A stretch of DNA of 64,000 nt from Arthrobacter sp. ok362 (lineage in GTDB: Bacteria; Actinomycetota; Actinomycetes; Actinomycetales; Micrococcaceae). This document shows positions 26,170 through 34,688 of the stretch, piece by piece. Both the position numbers and the translations under genes were made by a program. Location: positions 124,001 to 188,000 of the forward strand of contig NZ_FNGC01000009.1 of NCBI RefSeq assembly GCF_900102785.1, read 5' to 3'. The notes beneath the pieces were generated by a model, which was given only the letters and a program-made list of their open reading frames with translations, searched no databases and had not been told where the DNA came from. Numbering within the stretch: position 1 is the stretch's first letter; the number at the start of each line of letters is the position of its first letter.

Positions 26170-26271
26170 CAGCTATCCCCCGCAGTGTGCATGTGTCAAC
26201 CCTAGTTCACCTGCGGGGCTACCTCCCGTTCGCCGGCCTGGAATGGCCCATGCCGCCAGCCGCAGGCAGTT

Positions 26272-26291
26272 CGTGGGACCAAAGCCCCTAC
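26272..26291. promoter_or_regulatory. DosR/DevR-like box before the second USP gene
   Basis: Core GGGACCAAAGCCCC fits the relaxed DosR form GGGACYWWRGYCCC. It lies 81-100 bases before the USP gene at 26372. Weaker than the box at 6974 in the outer positions. Confidence 0.4.
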
Positions 26292-26371
26292 CCTTTCCCG
26301 GACCGCAGAGTTCTACTGGGGCTGCACATACTGCTGGGCGAAGGGGTGCGTCCGCCGAGCCGGGAGGAAAA

Positions 26372-27298
26372 ATGTCGGCACCCTCAGGGCAACAAGGCGG
26401 CATCGTGGCGGTCGGCTACGGCGGGTCCGAGGCCGCCCAGCTCGCCGTTCGCTGGGCCGCCGGCTACGCGGCCGCAGCCGGGCTGAACCTTCGGGTGGTG
26501 CACGCCTGGGTCTGGCCGGTCTTCACCAAGAAACTGGGCCCCGTCAAAGGCGTGGCCGGCAGCGGCCTGCGGCACTCTGCGGAAGCCATCCTCGCCGAGG
26601 GCGTCGAACTGGCCCGCGCCGCCGCTCTCGAAGCTGCCGGAGCCGCGCCTTCCGGCGTCCAGCGCGCCGTTCCCGATCGAGCGGTGCCCGAAAACGCGCC
26701 TGAACCCTCACGCCCCGCCGTCGACGGTGTCATGGAGGCCGGGCTCCCTGCACCGGTGCTGCGCGGGGCCGCCCGGGACGCACGGCTGCTGGTAGTCGGC
26801 AGCCGGGGCCTTGGCGCCGTCCTGGGCCAGGTGGCCGGCTCGGTCTGCATCGATCTGGCCGGCTCGGCACCCTGCCCGGTGATGGTGATCCGGCGCCCGC
26901 GCCGCCCGCATCACCCCGTCGTGGTGGGAGTTGACGCCTCGCCCCGCAGCCCAGCCACCGTGGCCGAGGCCATCAGGCTGGCCGAAGTGCTCGGCGCCCC
27001 GCTGCAGCTCGTCCACGTGGATCCGCTCCGGGCCGGGGCACGGGAGGAGCACGGCCGCCATGCCAGGCTCCACGGCCAGGAACTGTTGGACCGCGCCGTC
27101 GCCCAGGCCCGCGGGCTGGCAGCCGGGCTGGAGGTTTCCGGGGCCCTGCGCGAGGGCCACGCCGCCCGGGAACTGCTCGACGCCGCGGACGACGCCGACG
27201 TCCTGGTGCTCGGGACCCACAACCCCTCGGCTGGAGCCGGTAACACGGTCTCCGCCGTGCTGCACAAGGCGCGCTGCAACGTGCTGGTCGACCGTTAG
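26372..27298 (+). CDS. tandem universal stress protein (second copy)
   Basis: 308 residues with two UspA domains. The first starts [14 protein letters not shown] and ends [22 protein letters not shown]; the second starts [15 protein letters not shown] and ends [19 protein letters not shown]. The first domain carries a usable G-2x-G-9x-G motif; in the second the spacing is degenerate ([10 protein letters not shown]), so it may not bind ATP. ATG 26372 is chosen because GGGAGG lies 5 bases upstream. The Zn-alcohol dehydrogenase gene follows after 55 bases, probably in the same operon. Confidence 0.9.
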   Translation: MSAPSGQQGGIVAVGYGGSEAAQLAVRWAAGYAAAAGLNLRVVHAWVWPVFTKKLGPVKGVAGSGLRHSAEAILAEGVELARAAALEAAGAAPSGVQRAVPDRAVPENAPEPSRPAVDGVMEAGLPAPVLRGAARDARLLVVGSRGLGAVLGQVAGSVCIDLAGSAPCPVMVIRRPRRPHHPVVVGVDASPRSPATVAEAIRLAEVLGAPLQLVHVDPLRAGAREEHGRHARLHGQELLDRAVAQARGLAAGLEVSGALREGHAARELLDAADDADVLVLGTHNPSAGAGNTVSAVLHKARCNVLVDR

Positions 27299-27353
27299 CC
27301 GCCGCGATCGTAACCGATTCGGACCGGCAGAGGCTGCAGAGAAGGAGGCCGCG

Positions 27354-28361
27354 GTGCGAGCCTGGCAAGTTGGACTTCCGGGGCCAATGTCCAGCGGGCC
27401 CCTCGTGGCCGCCGACTGCCCGGATCCTGTGCCGGGACGCGGAGAGGTCCTGCTGAAAGTGCGGGTCTGCGGTGTGTGCCGCACGGACTTGCACCTGGCC
27501 GAGGGTGATCTCACGCCGCAGCACCCCGGGATCATCCCGGGCCACGAGGTGGTGGGTGAGGTGATCGGGCAAGGCCCGGGGGCGGCCAGGTTCGGCCTCG
27601 GCGAACGGGTGGGTGTGCCTTGGCTGGGCGGCACCTGCGGCGTATGCCGGTTCTGCGTGCGCGGCCAGGAAAACCTCTGCCTTTCCCCCACTTTCACCGG
27701 CTGGGACCGCGACGGCGGGTACGCCGAGCTCATCACGGTGGCAGAGAACTTCGCCTACCGGATCCCGGACGCGTTTAGTGACGAGGAGGCCGCGCCGCTC
27801 CTGTGCGCAGGCATCATCGGCTACCGTGCCCTGAGCCGGGCGGAGCTGCCGATCGGCGGCCGGCTGGGCATCTATGGCTTCGGCGGCTCCGCGCATCTGG
27901 CCGCCCAGATCGCCTTCTACCGGGGTGCCCGCGTGTACGTCATGACCCGGTCCGCCCAGGCGCGCAGGCTGGCCCTGAATCTGGGCGCGACCTTCGCCGG
28001 CGGGGCCGAGGAGCAGCCGCCGGATCCCCTGGATGCCGCGATCCTCTTTGCCCCCGTAGGCGGGCTGGTGCCGGTTGCGCTCCGCGCCCTGGACCGCGGC
28101 GGGACGCTCGCCGTCGCGGGCATCCACCTGAGCGACATTCCGCCCCTGCACTACACCGACGAGCTCTTCCAGGAACGCCAGCTGCGCAGCGTCACGGCCA
28201 ACACCAGGGCCGACGGCGAGGAATTCTTCCGGATCGCCGCCGAGATCCCGCTCCGTCCCACCACCGTGGCGTATCCGTTCTCGGCCGCGGACCAGGCCTT
28301 GCGGGACCTGGCGGAGGACCGGATCACGGGAGCGGCCGTGCTGCACATGGAGTCGGCCTAG
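27354..28361 (+). CDS. zinc-dependent alcohol dehydrogenase (AdhP-like)
   Basis: 335 residues. Catalytic zinc ligands are visible in [15 protein letters not shown] and PGHEVVGEV, and the structural zinc in [15 protein letters not shown]. The Rossmann region [20 protein letters not shown] lies near 165-185. Oxidises or reduces an alcohol/aldehyde pair with NAD(H). GTG 27354 has GAAGGAGG about 6 bases upstream. Together with the USP gene it resembles the stress operons that in Streptomyces belong to the OsdR/DevR regulon, where a zinc ADH and a USP are neighbours. Confidence 0.92.
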   Translation: MRAWQVGLPGPMSSGPLVAADCPDPVPGRGEVLLKVRVCGVCRTDLHLAEGDLTPQHPGIIPGHEVVGEVIGQGPGAARFGLGERVGVPWLGGTCGVCRFCVRGQENLCLSPTFTGWDRDGGYAELITVAENFAYRIPDAFSDEEAAPLLCAGIIGYRALSRAELPIGGRLGIYGFGGSAHLAAQIAFYRGARVYVMTRSAQARRLALNLGATFAGGAEEQPPDPLDAAILFAPVGGLVPVALRALDRGGTLAVAGIHLSDIPPLHYTDELFQERQLRSVTANTRADGEEFFRIAAEIPLRPTTVAYPFSAADQALRDLAEDRITGAAVLHMESA

Positions 28362-28400
28362 GCCCCGGCAGTCCGCGGCCGCAGCCGTCCCCGTCCCTGC

Positions 28401-28480
28401 CCTCGAAATCGCCGGAACGGGGCGGGTTCGCCGGGACGTTACGGCGATGTGGCAGGTATCCGGCGAACTCGCGGCGGCGG
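28401..28480 (+). repeat. 80-bp direct repeat, left copy (C)
   Basis: 77 of 80 bases match the copy at 30658-30737 in the same orientation. Each copy contains ATCGCCGGAACG and CGTTACGGCGAT, an 11/12 inverted repeat, so a folded stem-loop element is likely. The two copies bracket the P-type ATPase gene. Confidence 0.9.
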
Positions 28481-28520
28481 AGGCGGCGGCGCGGGCGGGG
28501 GGCGGCGCGGGCGGGGGGCG

Positions 28521-28595
28521 GCGCAGGCGGAGGCGGCGCAGGCGGAGGCGGCGCAGGCGGAGGCGGCGCAGGCGGAGGCGGCGCAGGCGGAGGCG
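28521..28595 (+). repeat. tandem repeat, 5 x 15 bp
   Basis: Five consecutive identical units of GCGCAGGCGGAGGCG, flanked by related GCGCGGGCGGGG blocks. Entirely G-rich on the plus strand. It is located upstream of the ATPase and likely to vary in length. Confidence 0.9.
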
Positions 28596-28677
28596 GCGGC
28601 GGGCACGGCGGCGCGGGCGGGGGGCGGCGCAGTAGGATTCAAGTAGTCGAAGGCAGGCCGTCGAAGGCAGAAAATCC

Positions 28678-30636
28678 GTGAAGTTCGTGCTGCGGTATCC
28701 GCTCGTCGCAGGGACCCTCCTTGCGCTGCTGGCGGTGCTGGCCCTTGTGGCCGCGGGCCAGGAAGGCATAGCCCGGGTCGCGGCGAGCGCCTATGCCCTG
28801 GCCGTGGCGGCCTACTTGGCCATCGGGATGGCGCGCAGGCTCGCAAGCGGGCAGTTCGGCATCGACATCCTGGCCGTCACCGCAATCGTCAGCACGGTGC
28901 TGGTGGGCGAGTACATCGCCTCGATGATCATCGTGCTCATGCTCGCTGGCGGCACGGCCCTCGAGGACTACGCCGCCGGCCGGGCCAAGGGCGAGCTGAC
29001 GGCGCTGCTGGAACGCGTCCCGCAGACGGCCCACCGGGAACGCGACGTCAGCGGCACCACCCCCGCCGCCGGAACCCACACTGCCGGAACCTACACAGTT
29101 GGAACCCACACTGCCGGAACCCAAAAAGACGGCCAGCACGAGGATGTGGCGGCCACCGACGTCGAGATCGGGGACATCCTGTTGGTCAAGCCCGGCGAGG
29201 TGGTCCCATTGGACGGCGTCCTGCTCTCCGGGTCAGGGACGTTCGATGAATCTTCACTCACCGGAGAAAGCCTGCCGGTGGAGCGGACCGCCGGGGACGG
29301 GCTCATGAGCGGGTCCCTGAACGGTGAAACCGCGGTCCGGATGCGTGTCACGGCACGCGTGGAGGATTCACAGTACAGCCGCATCGTCGCCCTCGTGAAG
29401 GAGGCGGCGGAAAGCAAGGCACCCATGGTCCGGCTGGCCGACCGCTATGCCGTGCCGTTTACAGCTCTCGCCTACGTGCTCGGCGCCGTGGGCTGGATCA
29501 TCAGTGGCAGCCCGGAACGCTTCGCCGAGGTTCTCGTGGTGGCCACGCCGTGCCCGCTGCTGATCGCCGCGCCGGTGGCGTTCCTCGGCGGGATGAGCCG
29601 GGCAGCGCGCTCAGGCGTCATCGTCAAGTACGCCGGGGTGCTGGAACAGCTGAGCCGGATCAAGACGGCCGCCTTCGACAAGACGGGAACCCTGACCTAC
29701 GGGCGCCCGTCCCTGGTGCGCATCCGGACCGCCGGGCCCCTCTCTGAGGACGAGGTCCTGCAGCTGGCGGCGTCCGCGGAACAGTATTCCTCGCATGTCC
29801 TGGCCGCCTCGGTGATGGACGCCGCCCGTTCCCGGGCCCTGCCCTTCGCGTCCGCCACCGAGGCCACCGAATTCGCCACGCACGGGGTGCGGGCCCGGTT
29901 CGACGGCCGCGACGTCGTGGTGGGCAAGCCCGGGTTCGTCGCGGAGTGGGGGTCCGCCGTGGCGGAGGCGGACCTGGCCAGCGGCGAGCTCGCCATCTAC
30001 GTCGGTGAGGGCGGCGAATTCGTGGGCTCCCTGGTGATGAGCGATCCCATCCGCAAAGAGACCCGCCGCACCCTCGGCGAACTCAAGGCCCTGGGCGTGG
30101 GCCGGACGGTCATGCTGACCGGCGACGCGCTCGCCACGGCCCGGCACATCGCGGAGGAAGCCGGGATCACCGACGTCCGCGCCGAGTGCCTGCCGCCGGA
30201 CAAGGTCGAGGCCGTCAAATCGCTGCCGGACCGTCCGGTCATGATGGTCGGCGACGGCGTCAACGATGCCCCCGTCTTGGCGGTCGCCGACGTCGGAATC
30301 GCCATGGGTGCCCGCGGCTCGACGGCGGCCGGCGAGTCCGCCGACGTCGTGATCATCCTCGATGACCTCTCCAAGGTGGCGACGGCGGTCCGGGTCGGGC
30401 GGCGCACCGTGCAGGTGGCGCTGCAGAGCATCTGGATCGGCATCGGACTGAGCGTTGCCCTCATGCTGGCCGCGGCCGCGGGGTACGTGCCGGCCGTCGC
30501 CGGCGCGCTGACCCAGGAACTGGTGGACCTCGCAACGATCCTCAACGCCCTGCGCGCCCTCAGCCCCGGGCACCACGGCCCTGGCAGCATGGTGAGGGTC
30601 GGAGACGGCGCCCGGCGGGCACCGCTACTGGGCTGA
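28678..30636 (+). CDS. heavy-metal-type P-type ATPase
   Basis: 652 residues, without an N-terminal HMA domain. Actuator motif TGES (195-198), membrane metal site TPCPL (290-294, a CPL in place of the usual CPC), phosphorylation loop DKTGTLT (334-340), LTGDALATA and GDGVNDAPVLAVADVG in the P domain. It exports or imports a soft metal cation; which one cannot be told. A Thr/Gly/His repeat insert (AGTHTAGTYTVGTHTAGT, about 131-148) lies in the actuator domain and is encoded by a short tandem repeat. GTG 28678 is the start; no strong ribosome site. Framed by the 80-bp direct repeats C and D. USP plus metal ATPase pairing recalls the DosR-controlled Rv1996/ctpF pair of M. tuberculosis. Confidence 0.9.
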   Translation: MKFVLRYPLVAGTLLALLAVLALVAAGQEGIARVAASAYALAVAAYLAIGMARRLASGQFGIDILAVTAIVSTVLVGEYIASMIIVLMLAGGTALEDYAAGRAKGELTALLERVPQTAHRERDVSGTTPAAGTHTAGTYTVGTHTAGTQKDGQHEDVAATDVEIGDILLVKPGEVVPLDGVLLSGSGTFDESSLTGESLPVERTAGDGLMSGSLNGETAVRMRVTARVEDSQYSRIVALVKEAAESKAPMVRLADRYAVPFTALAYVLGAVGWIISGSPERFAEVLVVATPCPLLIAAPVAFLGGMSRAARSGVIVKYAGVLEQLSRIKTAAFDKTGTLTYGRPSLVRIRTAGPLSEDEVLQLAASAEQYSSHVLAASVMDAARSRALPFASATEATEFATHGVRARFDGRDVVVGKPGFVAEWGSAVAEADLASGELAIYVGEGGEFVGSLVMSDPIRKETRRTLGELKALGVGRTVMLTGDALATARHIAEEAGITDVRAECLPPDKVEAVKSLPDRPVMMVGDGVNDAPVLAVADVGIAMGARGSTAAGESADVVIILDDLSKVATAVRVGRRTVQVALQSIWIGIGLSVALMLAAAAGYVPAVAGALTQELVDLATILNALRALSPGHHGPGSMVRVGDGARRAPLLG

Positions 30637-30657
30637 CGCGGTGGTCGCACACCGCCG

Positions 30658-30737
30658 CCTCGAAATCGCCGGAACGGTGCGGGGTCGCTGGGACGTTACG
30701 GCGATGTGGCAGGTATCCGGCGAACTCGCGGCGGCGG
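30658..30737 (+). repeat. 80-bp direct repeat, right copy (D)
   Basis: Right-hand partner of the copy at 28401-28480, starting 21 bases after the ATPase stop. The three differences are at repeat positions 21, 27 and 32, all inside the predicted loop. Confidence 0.9.
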
Positions 30738-30768
30738 CGGCGGGACGCCGGCGGCGGCGGGACTTGAG

Positions 30769-30987
30769 CTAGTCGCCGGCGGCGCTGATCCCGAACTCGC
30801 TCTTCAGCCGCACGCGGGCCCCGCGCTCCACCAGCGTGGGTATGTATGTCCTGATCCGGCCTTCGTTCAGGGCGTCGAATTCCTCGCCGACAATCCCGGC
30901 GATGTGAATCCTCGGAACGTGCGGAAACCGGGCAGCCAAGCGGTCGACAACCTGATCAATGCTGGATTCTTTCGCATCGTCCGTCAC
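30769..30987 (-). CDS. three-helix-bundle (DUF3562-like) small protein
   Basis: 72 residues. An amphipathic three-helix sequence, SSIDQVVDRLAARFP then HIAGIVGEEFDALNEGRIR then TYIPTLVERGARVRL, matches the actinobacterial three-helix-bundle dimerisation domain family. Such proteins are often found with USP and stress genes. GTG 30987 is the start, with GAAGGAG immediately before it. Function unknown. Convergent with the ATPase gene. Confidence 0.75.
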   Translation of the reverse strand: MTDDAKESSIDQVVDRLAARFPHVPRIHIAGIVGEEFDALNEGRIRTYIPTLVERGARVRLKSEFGISAAGD

Positions 30988-31029
30988 TCCTTCAGTGTGG
31001 AGCGGCCCGGTCCCGGCGTCAATGAATCC

Positions 31030-31827
31030 TCAGCCGGCAGGCGGCGGCAGCAAGTGGCCCAGGCTACGCAGGTACGTGCCAAAGCCGTGCGGTGCCCGGG
31101 CGTGGGTCCGGCCGGAAGTCATGACCCGGGTGCTGTCCGTCGCCGTGACCGTAAAGGCGCGGCTGCGGAGGCTGTGCACCAGGGTCCGATCCTCTTCAGA
31201 CGTGATCCGCGCGAACCCGCCGGCCGTCAGATAGGCCGAGGCCCGGACGCCGAAATTCGCGCCGTAGATGTGGGGATGGTCCTCGTGGAAGGGGTGACGT
31301 TCGCGCCAGTGCCGGAGCAGTTCAGGATCCATCCCGGCGGGGTCCGGTTCCACGGATCCAAGCACAGCATCGGCCCCGGCTTCGGCGAACTCAAGCTGGC
31401 GCACCAGCCAGTTCTCCGGCACCCGGGAATCGGCGTCGGTGTTGGCCAGCCAGGTCCGGCGGGCCCAGGGCGCCGGCGTCCAACGCTGGCCGGGCGGCCG
31501 CCGCCGGGGCACGCCGATGCCCGAGGCCCGGACGCCCGCGGCCCGGCTCGCGCCGGCGCTGCGGTAGCTGACCTCCAGGGCGCTGATACGCGGGTCTATG
31601 GCAGCGTAGCCAGCCGTGATGGCGGCGGAACCGTCCGTGCAGCTATCCAGCACCACCGTCATGCGGGTGTCGACGTCGGGGCGGACCCTGTACAGGGCGT
31701 CAGCGGACCGCTGAACGGCCTGCAGAGCCTGCTCAAGGTGGTCTTCTTCGTCGTGCGCGGGCATGACGACGGCGACCCGTTCGATCCGGTGCCCGCGCGG
31801 CAACGGCAACGCCGCCATCCAGGTCAC
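31030..31827 (-). CDS. family 2 glycosyltransferase
   Basis: 265 residues. GT-A fold: VAVVMPAHDEEDHLEQAL near 18-35 (nucleotide site), TVVLDSCTDGSAA, and the metal-binding ANTDADSRVP near 125. No membrane segment, so a soluble cytoplasmic transferase. The GTG start overlaps the stop of the PIG-L/methyltransferase gene (GTGA). Last gene of the cluster ACAD, PIG-L/MT, GT2. The acceptor and sugar are unknown; the neighbours suggest a deacetylated, methylated glycoconjugate. Confidence 0.85.
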   Translation of the reverse strand: MTWMAALPLPRGHRIERVAVVMPAHDEEDHLEQALQAVQRSADALYRVRPDVDTRMTVVLDSCTDGSAAITAGYAAIDPRISALEVSYRSAGASRAAGVRASGIGVPRRRPPGQRWTPAPWARRTWLANTDADSRVPENWLVRQLEFAEAGADAVLGSVEPDPAGMDPELLRHWRERHPFHEDHPHIYGANFGVRASAYLTAGGFARITSEEDRTLVHSLRSRAFTVTATDSTRVMTSGRTHARAPHGFGTYLRSLGHLLPPPAG

Positions 31828-33371
31828 CCCATCCGTTCGGGAGCGCCGCGGTCCGGTGCAGTGTGAGTCGCGGCGTCCGGTGCAGTGTGAGTCGCGGAGT
31901 CCGGTGCGGCGTCCGGCGCGAGGAACACCTCAAGGATGAAGTCGCGCTCCTGGTAGATCCCGCCACCGGTCCAGCCCAGGTGCCGCCGGGCCGCGGCGTG
32001 GACCGAGTCGCCGTCGAGTTCCCAGCCGGAAACGGGGTGCCGCCAGTGGCACAGCGCGAGGGTCCCGCCAGGCATGAGCGAGCTCTCAACCCGGTCGAAC
32101 AGTCCGGCGAGCTCTGTTGGGGAGAGGTAGTAACCCACCTCTGAGACCACGATCAGATCGAAAGATCCGTCCGGCCACTCGTTCGGGACTGTCAGGTGGC
32201 GCGTCGTTGCCGCGGGCAGGTGGGCGAGCCGCCTGGCGGCGCGGTCCAGGGCCGTGCCGCTGGCGTCAACGGCGAGGAAGCTTCCGCACCGCGGCGCGAG
32301 CTCCGCGCTCAGGGTCCCGATCGAGCAGCCGATCTCCAGCCCGGCTGTGTAGCTGCTGCCGGGCAGCGCGGCGAGCGTGAGGGAACGCTTGCGCTGCTCG
32401 TACCAGCTCGAGGTGTATCGCCAGGGATCCTCGTCCCGGGCGTGGACCGCATCGAAGAGGCGCTCCGCGTCGCCCGCGGCGTAGGAGCGTGCGGACCCGC
32501 CGCCGGCCGCCGCGTCGCCCGCGGGGTGCCAGGCGAACGTCTCCCAGGTCCGCTCAAAGTGCGCCAGGAAGGTCGGAGGCAGGAGCACCTCGTCGCCCGG
32601 CAGCCCAGAGAGCGGCCGCACCTGGGACAAATGCGCCGCCATGGCAGCAGTCTTGGCCTGCAGCTCCGCCGGGCGCAGCGGCAGCCGGAACCAGCCGCGC
32701 CAGGCCCCGTCGGCCGGCTCCTCCGGTCCGGCCGGCTCCTCCGGTCCGGCCGGGTCATACGGTCCGGCCGGGTCATCCGGCCCCTCCGGTGCCGCCCACA
32801 ACCAGTACCAGATCGGGTATTCGAGCAGAGCGTAGCCCGCCGCGGCGCTGAGCTCGGCGGCGACGGATCCGAGGACGTCGTGGTCGGGGTGGCCGTCGGA
32901 GCGGTAGGGCGCCACGAGAACTATCTCGTCGGCGGCGCGCCCGCACCCGCCGGCCGCCTCGCGGACCGCGGCCCGGATCAGTTCCCGGTGCCCGGCGAGT
33001 TGTCCATCGGGCAGGCCCAGGCACTGCCGCTCCAAGTCCCCGCCCCCGCCCTCGAAAAGGCGTTCCAGGGCGTCGCCGAACTCCTGCAAGCGGAGCGCCG
33101 CGAGCTGTTCCGGCGTCGTCGTTGTCGAGCCGGGGTGCGATCCTTCCCCCGCCGTGCACAGCAGCACGCGGACCGTGGCGCCGACGGCGTGCAGCCGGGC
33201 CAGCAGTCCGCCGGCCCCGAGTGATTCGTCGTCCGGGTGCGCGGCCAGCACAATGAAGGCCCGGCCGGCGAGCGCCGCGTCATCCAGCGGCAGTTCCGGC
33301 AGCCCGGCGGCACGGCTGCCGGCCCACACGGCCTCGGACGTCCCGGCGTCGTTGTGGGTGAAATTCACCAT
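31824..33371 (-). CDS. PIG-L deacetylase fused to a SAM methyltransferase
   Basis: 515 residues. The N-terminal domain (about 1-250) is PIG-L/LmbE: VLAAHPDDESLGAGGLLARL and DGHPDHDVLGS supply the Asp/His zinc ligands. The C-terminal domain (about 300-490) is a NodS-like class I methyltransferase with GLEIGCSIGTLSAELAPR and VVSEVGYYLSP. A linker of PAGPEEPAGP-type repeats joins them, and the last 30 residues repeat ATHTAPD. ATG 33371 is chosen: AGGAAG is upstream, and it overlaps the acyl-CoA dehydrogenase stop by 7 bases. Fusion of deacetylase and methyltransferase implies the same substrate is N-deacetylated and then methylated. Confidence 0.85.
   Translation of the reverse strand: MVNFTHNDAGTSEAVWAGSRAAGLPELPLDDAALAGRAFIVLAAHPDDESLGAGGLLARLHAVGATVRVLLCTAGEGSHPGSTTTTPEQLAALRLQEFGDALERLFEGGGGDLERQCLGLPDGQLAGHRELIRAAVREAAGGCGRAADEIVLVAPYRSDGHPDHDVLGSVAAELSAAAGYALLEYPIWYWLWAAPEGPDDPAGPYDPAGPEEPAGPEEPADGAWRGWFRLPLRPAELQAKTAAMAAHLSQVRPLSGLPGDEVLLPPTFLAHFERTWETFAWHPAGDAAAGGGSARSYAAGDAERLFDAVHARDEDPWRYTSSWYEQRKRSLTLAALPGSSYTAGLEIGCSIGTLSAELAPRCGSFLAVDASGTALDRAARRLAHLPAATTRHLTVPNEWPDGSFDLIVVSEVGYYLSPTELAGLFDRVESSLMPGGTLALCHWRHPVSGWELDGDSVHAAARRHLGWTGGGIYQERDFILEVFLAPDAAPDSATHTAPDAATHTAPDRGAPERMG
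32708..32792 (+). repeat. short in-gene tandem repeats coding for the PAGPEEP linker
   Basis: Four copies of a unit near GGCTCCTCCGGTCCGGCC, about 18 bases long, in frame with the PIG-L/MT gene. They code for the Pro/Glu linker between the two enzyme domains. Confidence 0.8.
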
Positions 33372-34468
33372 GGGTTGCTTCCTGTCAGCGTCAGGGTGCC
33401 CAGCTGCGCGTCGTCGCGCATGGCGTGATGCTGGCGGATGTACAGGGCGAGATCGGCCATCCGTTTTCCGTAACGCTCGTCGAAGGCGAGCGGGGCCGGC
33501 CCCAGATTTTGGCTCACGAGCGTCTGGACGCGTTCGACGGCGGCAGCAACGCTTCCCCGCACGCGCAGGGCTTCCTTCCACGCACCGCGGTCCGAGAGCT
33601 CCCCGGCGTCGATCCTCGCGGCCGTTCCGGCCAGGTAGGCGGTCAGGGCGGCAAGCGTTCGGTCAATCTCGCCGAGATGGGCCAGGGCTATCTGGTCCGG
33701 TTCCCGTCCGCCGTCGGCGGCTTGCTGCAGGGAGGCGGTGAAGCTGCGCGCCACCGCGACGGCGCCGCCCAGCCAGCAGGCGGCGACCCCCATGCCGCCC
33801 CAGGCGAAGCCGGGGCGCTGGTAGTACCAGCCAGCGCCGCCGAGGGGCACGGCGGGGACGGCCTCGAAGTGGACGGTGCCGCTGGGAATCTCGCGCAGCC
33901 CCCGGCTGGTCCACTCCGGATTCGCGAAGCTCACGCCGTGCGCGTGGAGGTCGACGGCGAACGCCGCCCGGCCGCCGGTCTCCAGGTGGGCCGTCAGCAC
34001 GGCATGGTCCAGCTGCGCGGCGAGCGAGCACCAGGGCTTGGACCCCTGAAGGATCCAGCCGCCGGCGGATCCCCTGGCTTCAAGCCGCAGGCCGGGCGCT
34101 TCGGCGGCAAAGACCCCCCACGTCCCCTCGAAGTCGGCGCCGTCGGGATCCGGGAAGTGCCCGCCGTCCTGTGCCGCCTTGTCGCCGGCCTGGGCGAGGA
34201 TCGCCACGGCGTCCAGTTGCGGTTCCAGCACGCGGCCGGCAGCGACGTCGACGGCGGTCACGGAGGCCAGAATCTCCCACAGGAACGCGGTCCGGCCGTC
34301 CCCGGGCTTTGGCGCAGTCTCCGCGGCCGCCTTGGCCAGCTCCAGCAGCGCCGGGACATCGCCGACGGCGGCGTGCGCCTCCGACAGCAGGGGCCTGATC
34401 GCGTCCAGGTCGGCGGCCGCGGAGCTGATCCTGACAGGTAGGGGGTGGGAGGTGGGGATCCCGTTCAT
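33365..34468 (-). CDS. acyl-CoA dehydrogenase-like flavoprotein
   Basis: About 367 residues. The middle domain VFAAEAPGLRLEARGSAGGWILQGSKPWCSLA-like region and the all-alpha C-terminal domain (GGMGVAACWLGGAVAVARSF, RIDAGELSDRG) are those of acyl-CoA dehydrogenases, but the family's catalytic Glu and the usual FAD loop are hard to place, so it may act on a non-CoA substrate. ATG 34468 (MNGIPTSHP) is preferred; the frame is open to 34678, but the added head is low-complexity. It overlaps the PIG-L/MT gene. It leads the three-gene cluster. Confidence 0.7.
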   Translation of the reverse strand: MNGIPTSHPLPVRISSAAADLDAIRPLLSEAHAAVGDVPALLELAKAAAETAPKPGDGRTAFLWEILASVTAVDVAAGRVLEPQLDAVAILAQAGDKAAQDGGHFPDPDGADFEGTWGVFAAEAPGLRLEARGSAGGWILQGSKPWCSLAAQLDHAVLTAHLETGGRAAFAVDLHAHGVSFANPEWTSRGLREIPSGTVHFEAVPAVPLGGAGWYYQRPGFAWGGMGVAACWLGGAVAVARSFTASLQQAADGGREPDQIALAHLGEIDRTLAALTAYLAGTAARIDAGELSDRGAWKEALRVRGSVAAAVERVQTLVSQNLGPAPLAFDERYGKRMADLALYIRQHHAMRDDAQLGTLTLTGSNPW

Positions 34469-34688
34469 TTCGACTGCCTGTGTTCCTTCGGGCTGGGCGG
34501 ATTCTGGCTGTGCGGATCGGGCGTGTGGGCCGGCTATGTGGCTGGAGTCCTGCGCGTCCGGGGCCACGCCGCCATCACTGGCGCCGTCGACAAGCAATCT
34601 AAGCATACTTAGCACTCGATGATGGACGGCCGCATCCACGCAGGCGGCTGGCTCTGGCGCTCGCGCCCTAGCAGACAATCTCTTGCCC

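Larger units (their letters stand above)
28362..28677. other. intergenic region with repeats (316 bp)
   Basis: No gene seen. It holds direct repeat copy C (28401-28480) and a very G-rich tract (28474-28633) with five 15-bp tandem units. The last 45 bases before the ATPase start are unremarkable. Confidence 0.6.

Noticed and set aside
34469..34678. Longer N-terminus of the acyl-CoA dehydrogenase
   Set aside because: The added 70 residues are low-complexity, contain the CTAAG dyad, and lack a ribosome site at the first ATG or at 34606.
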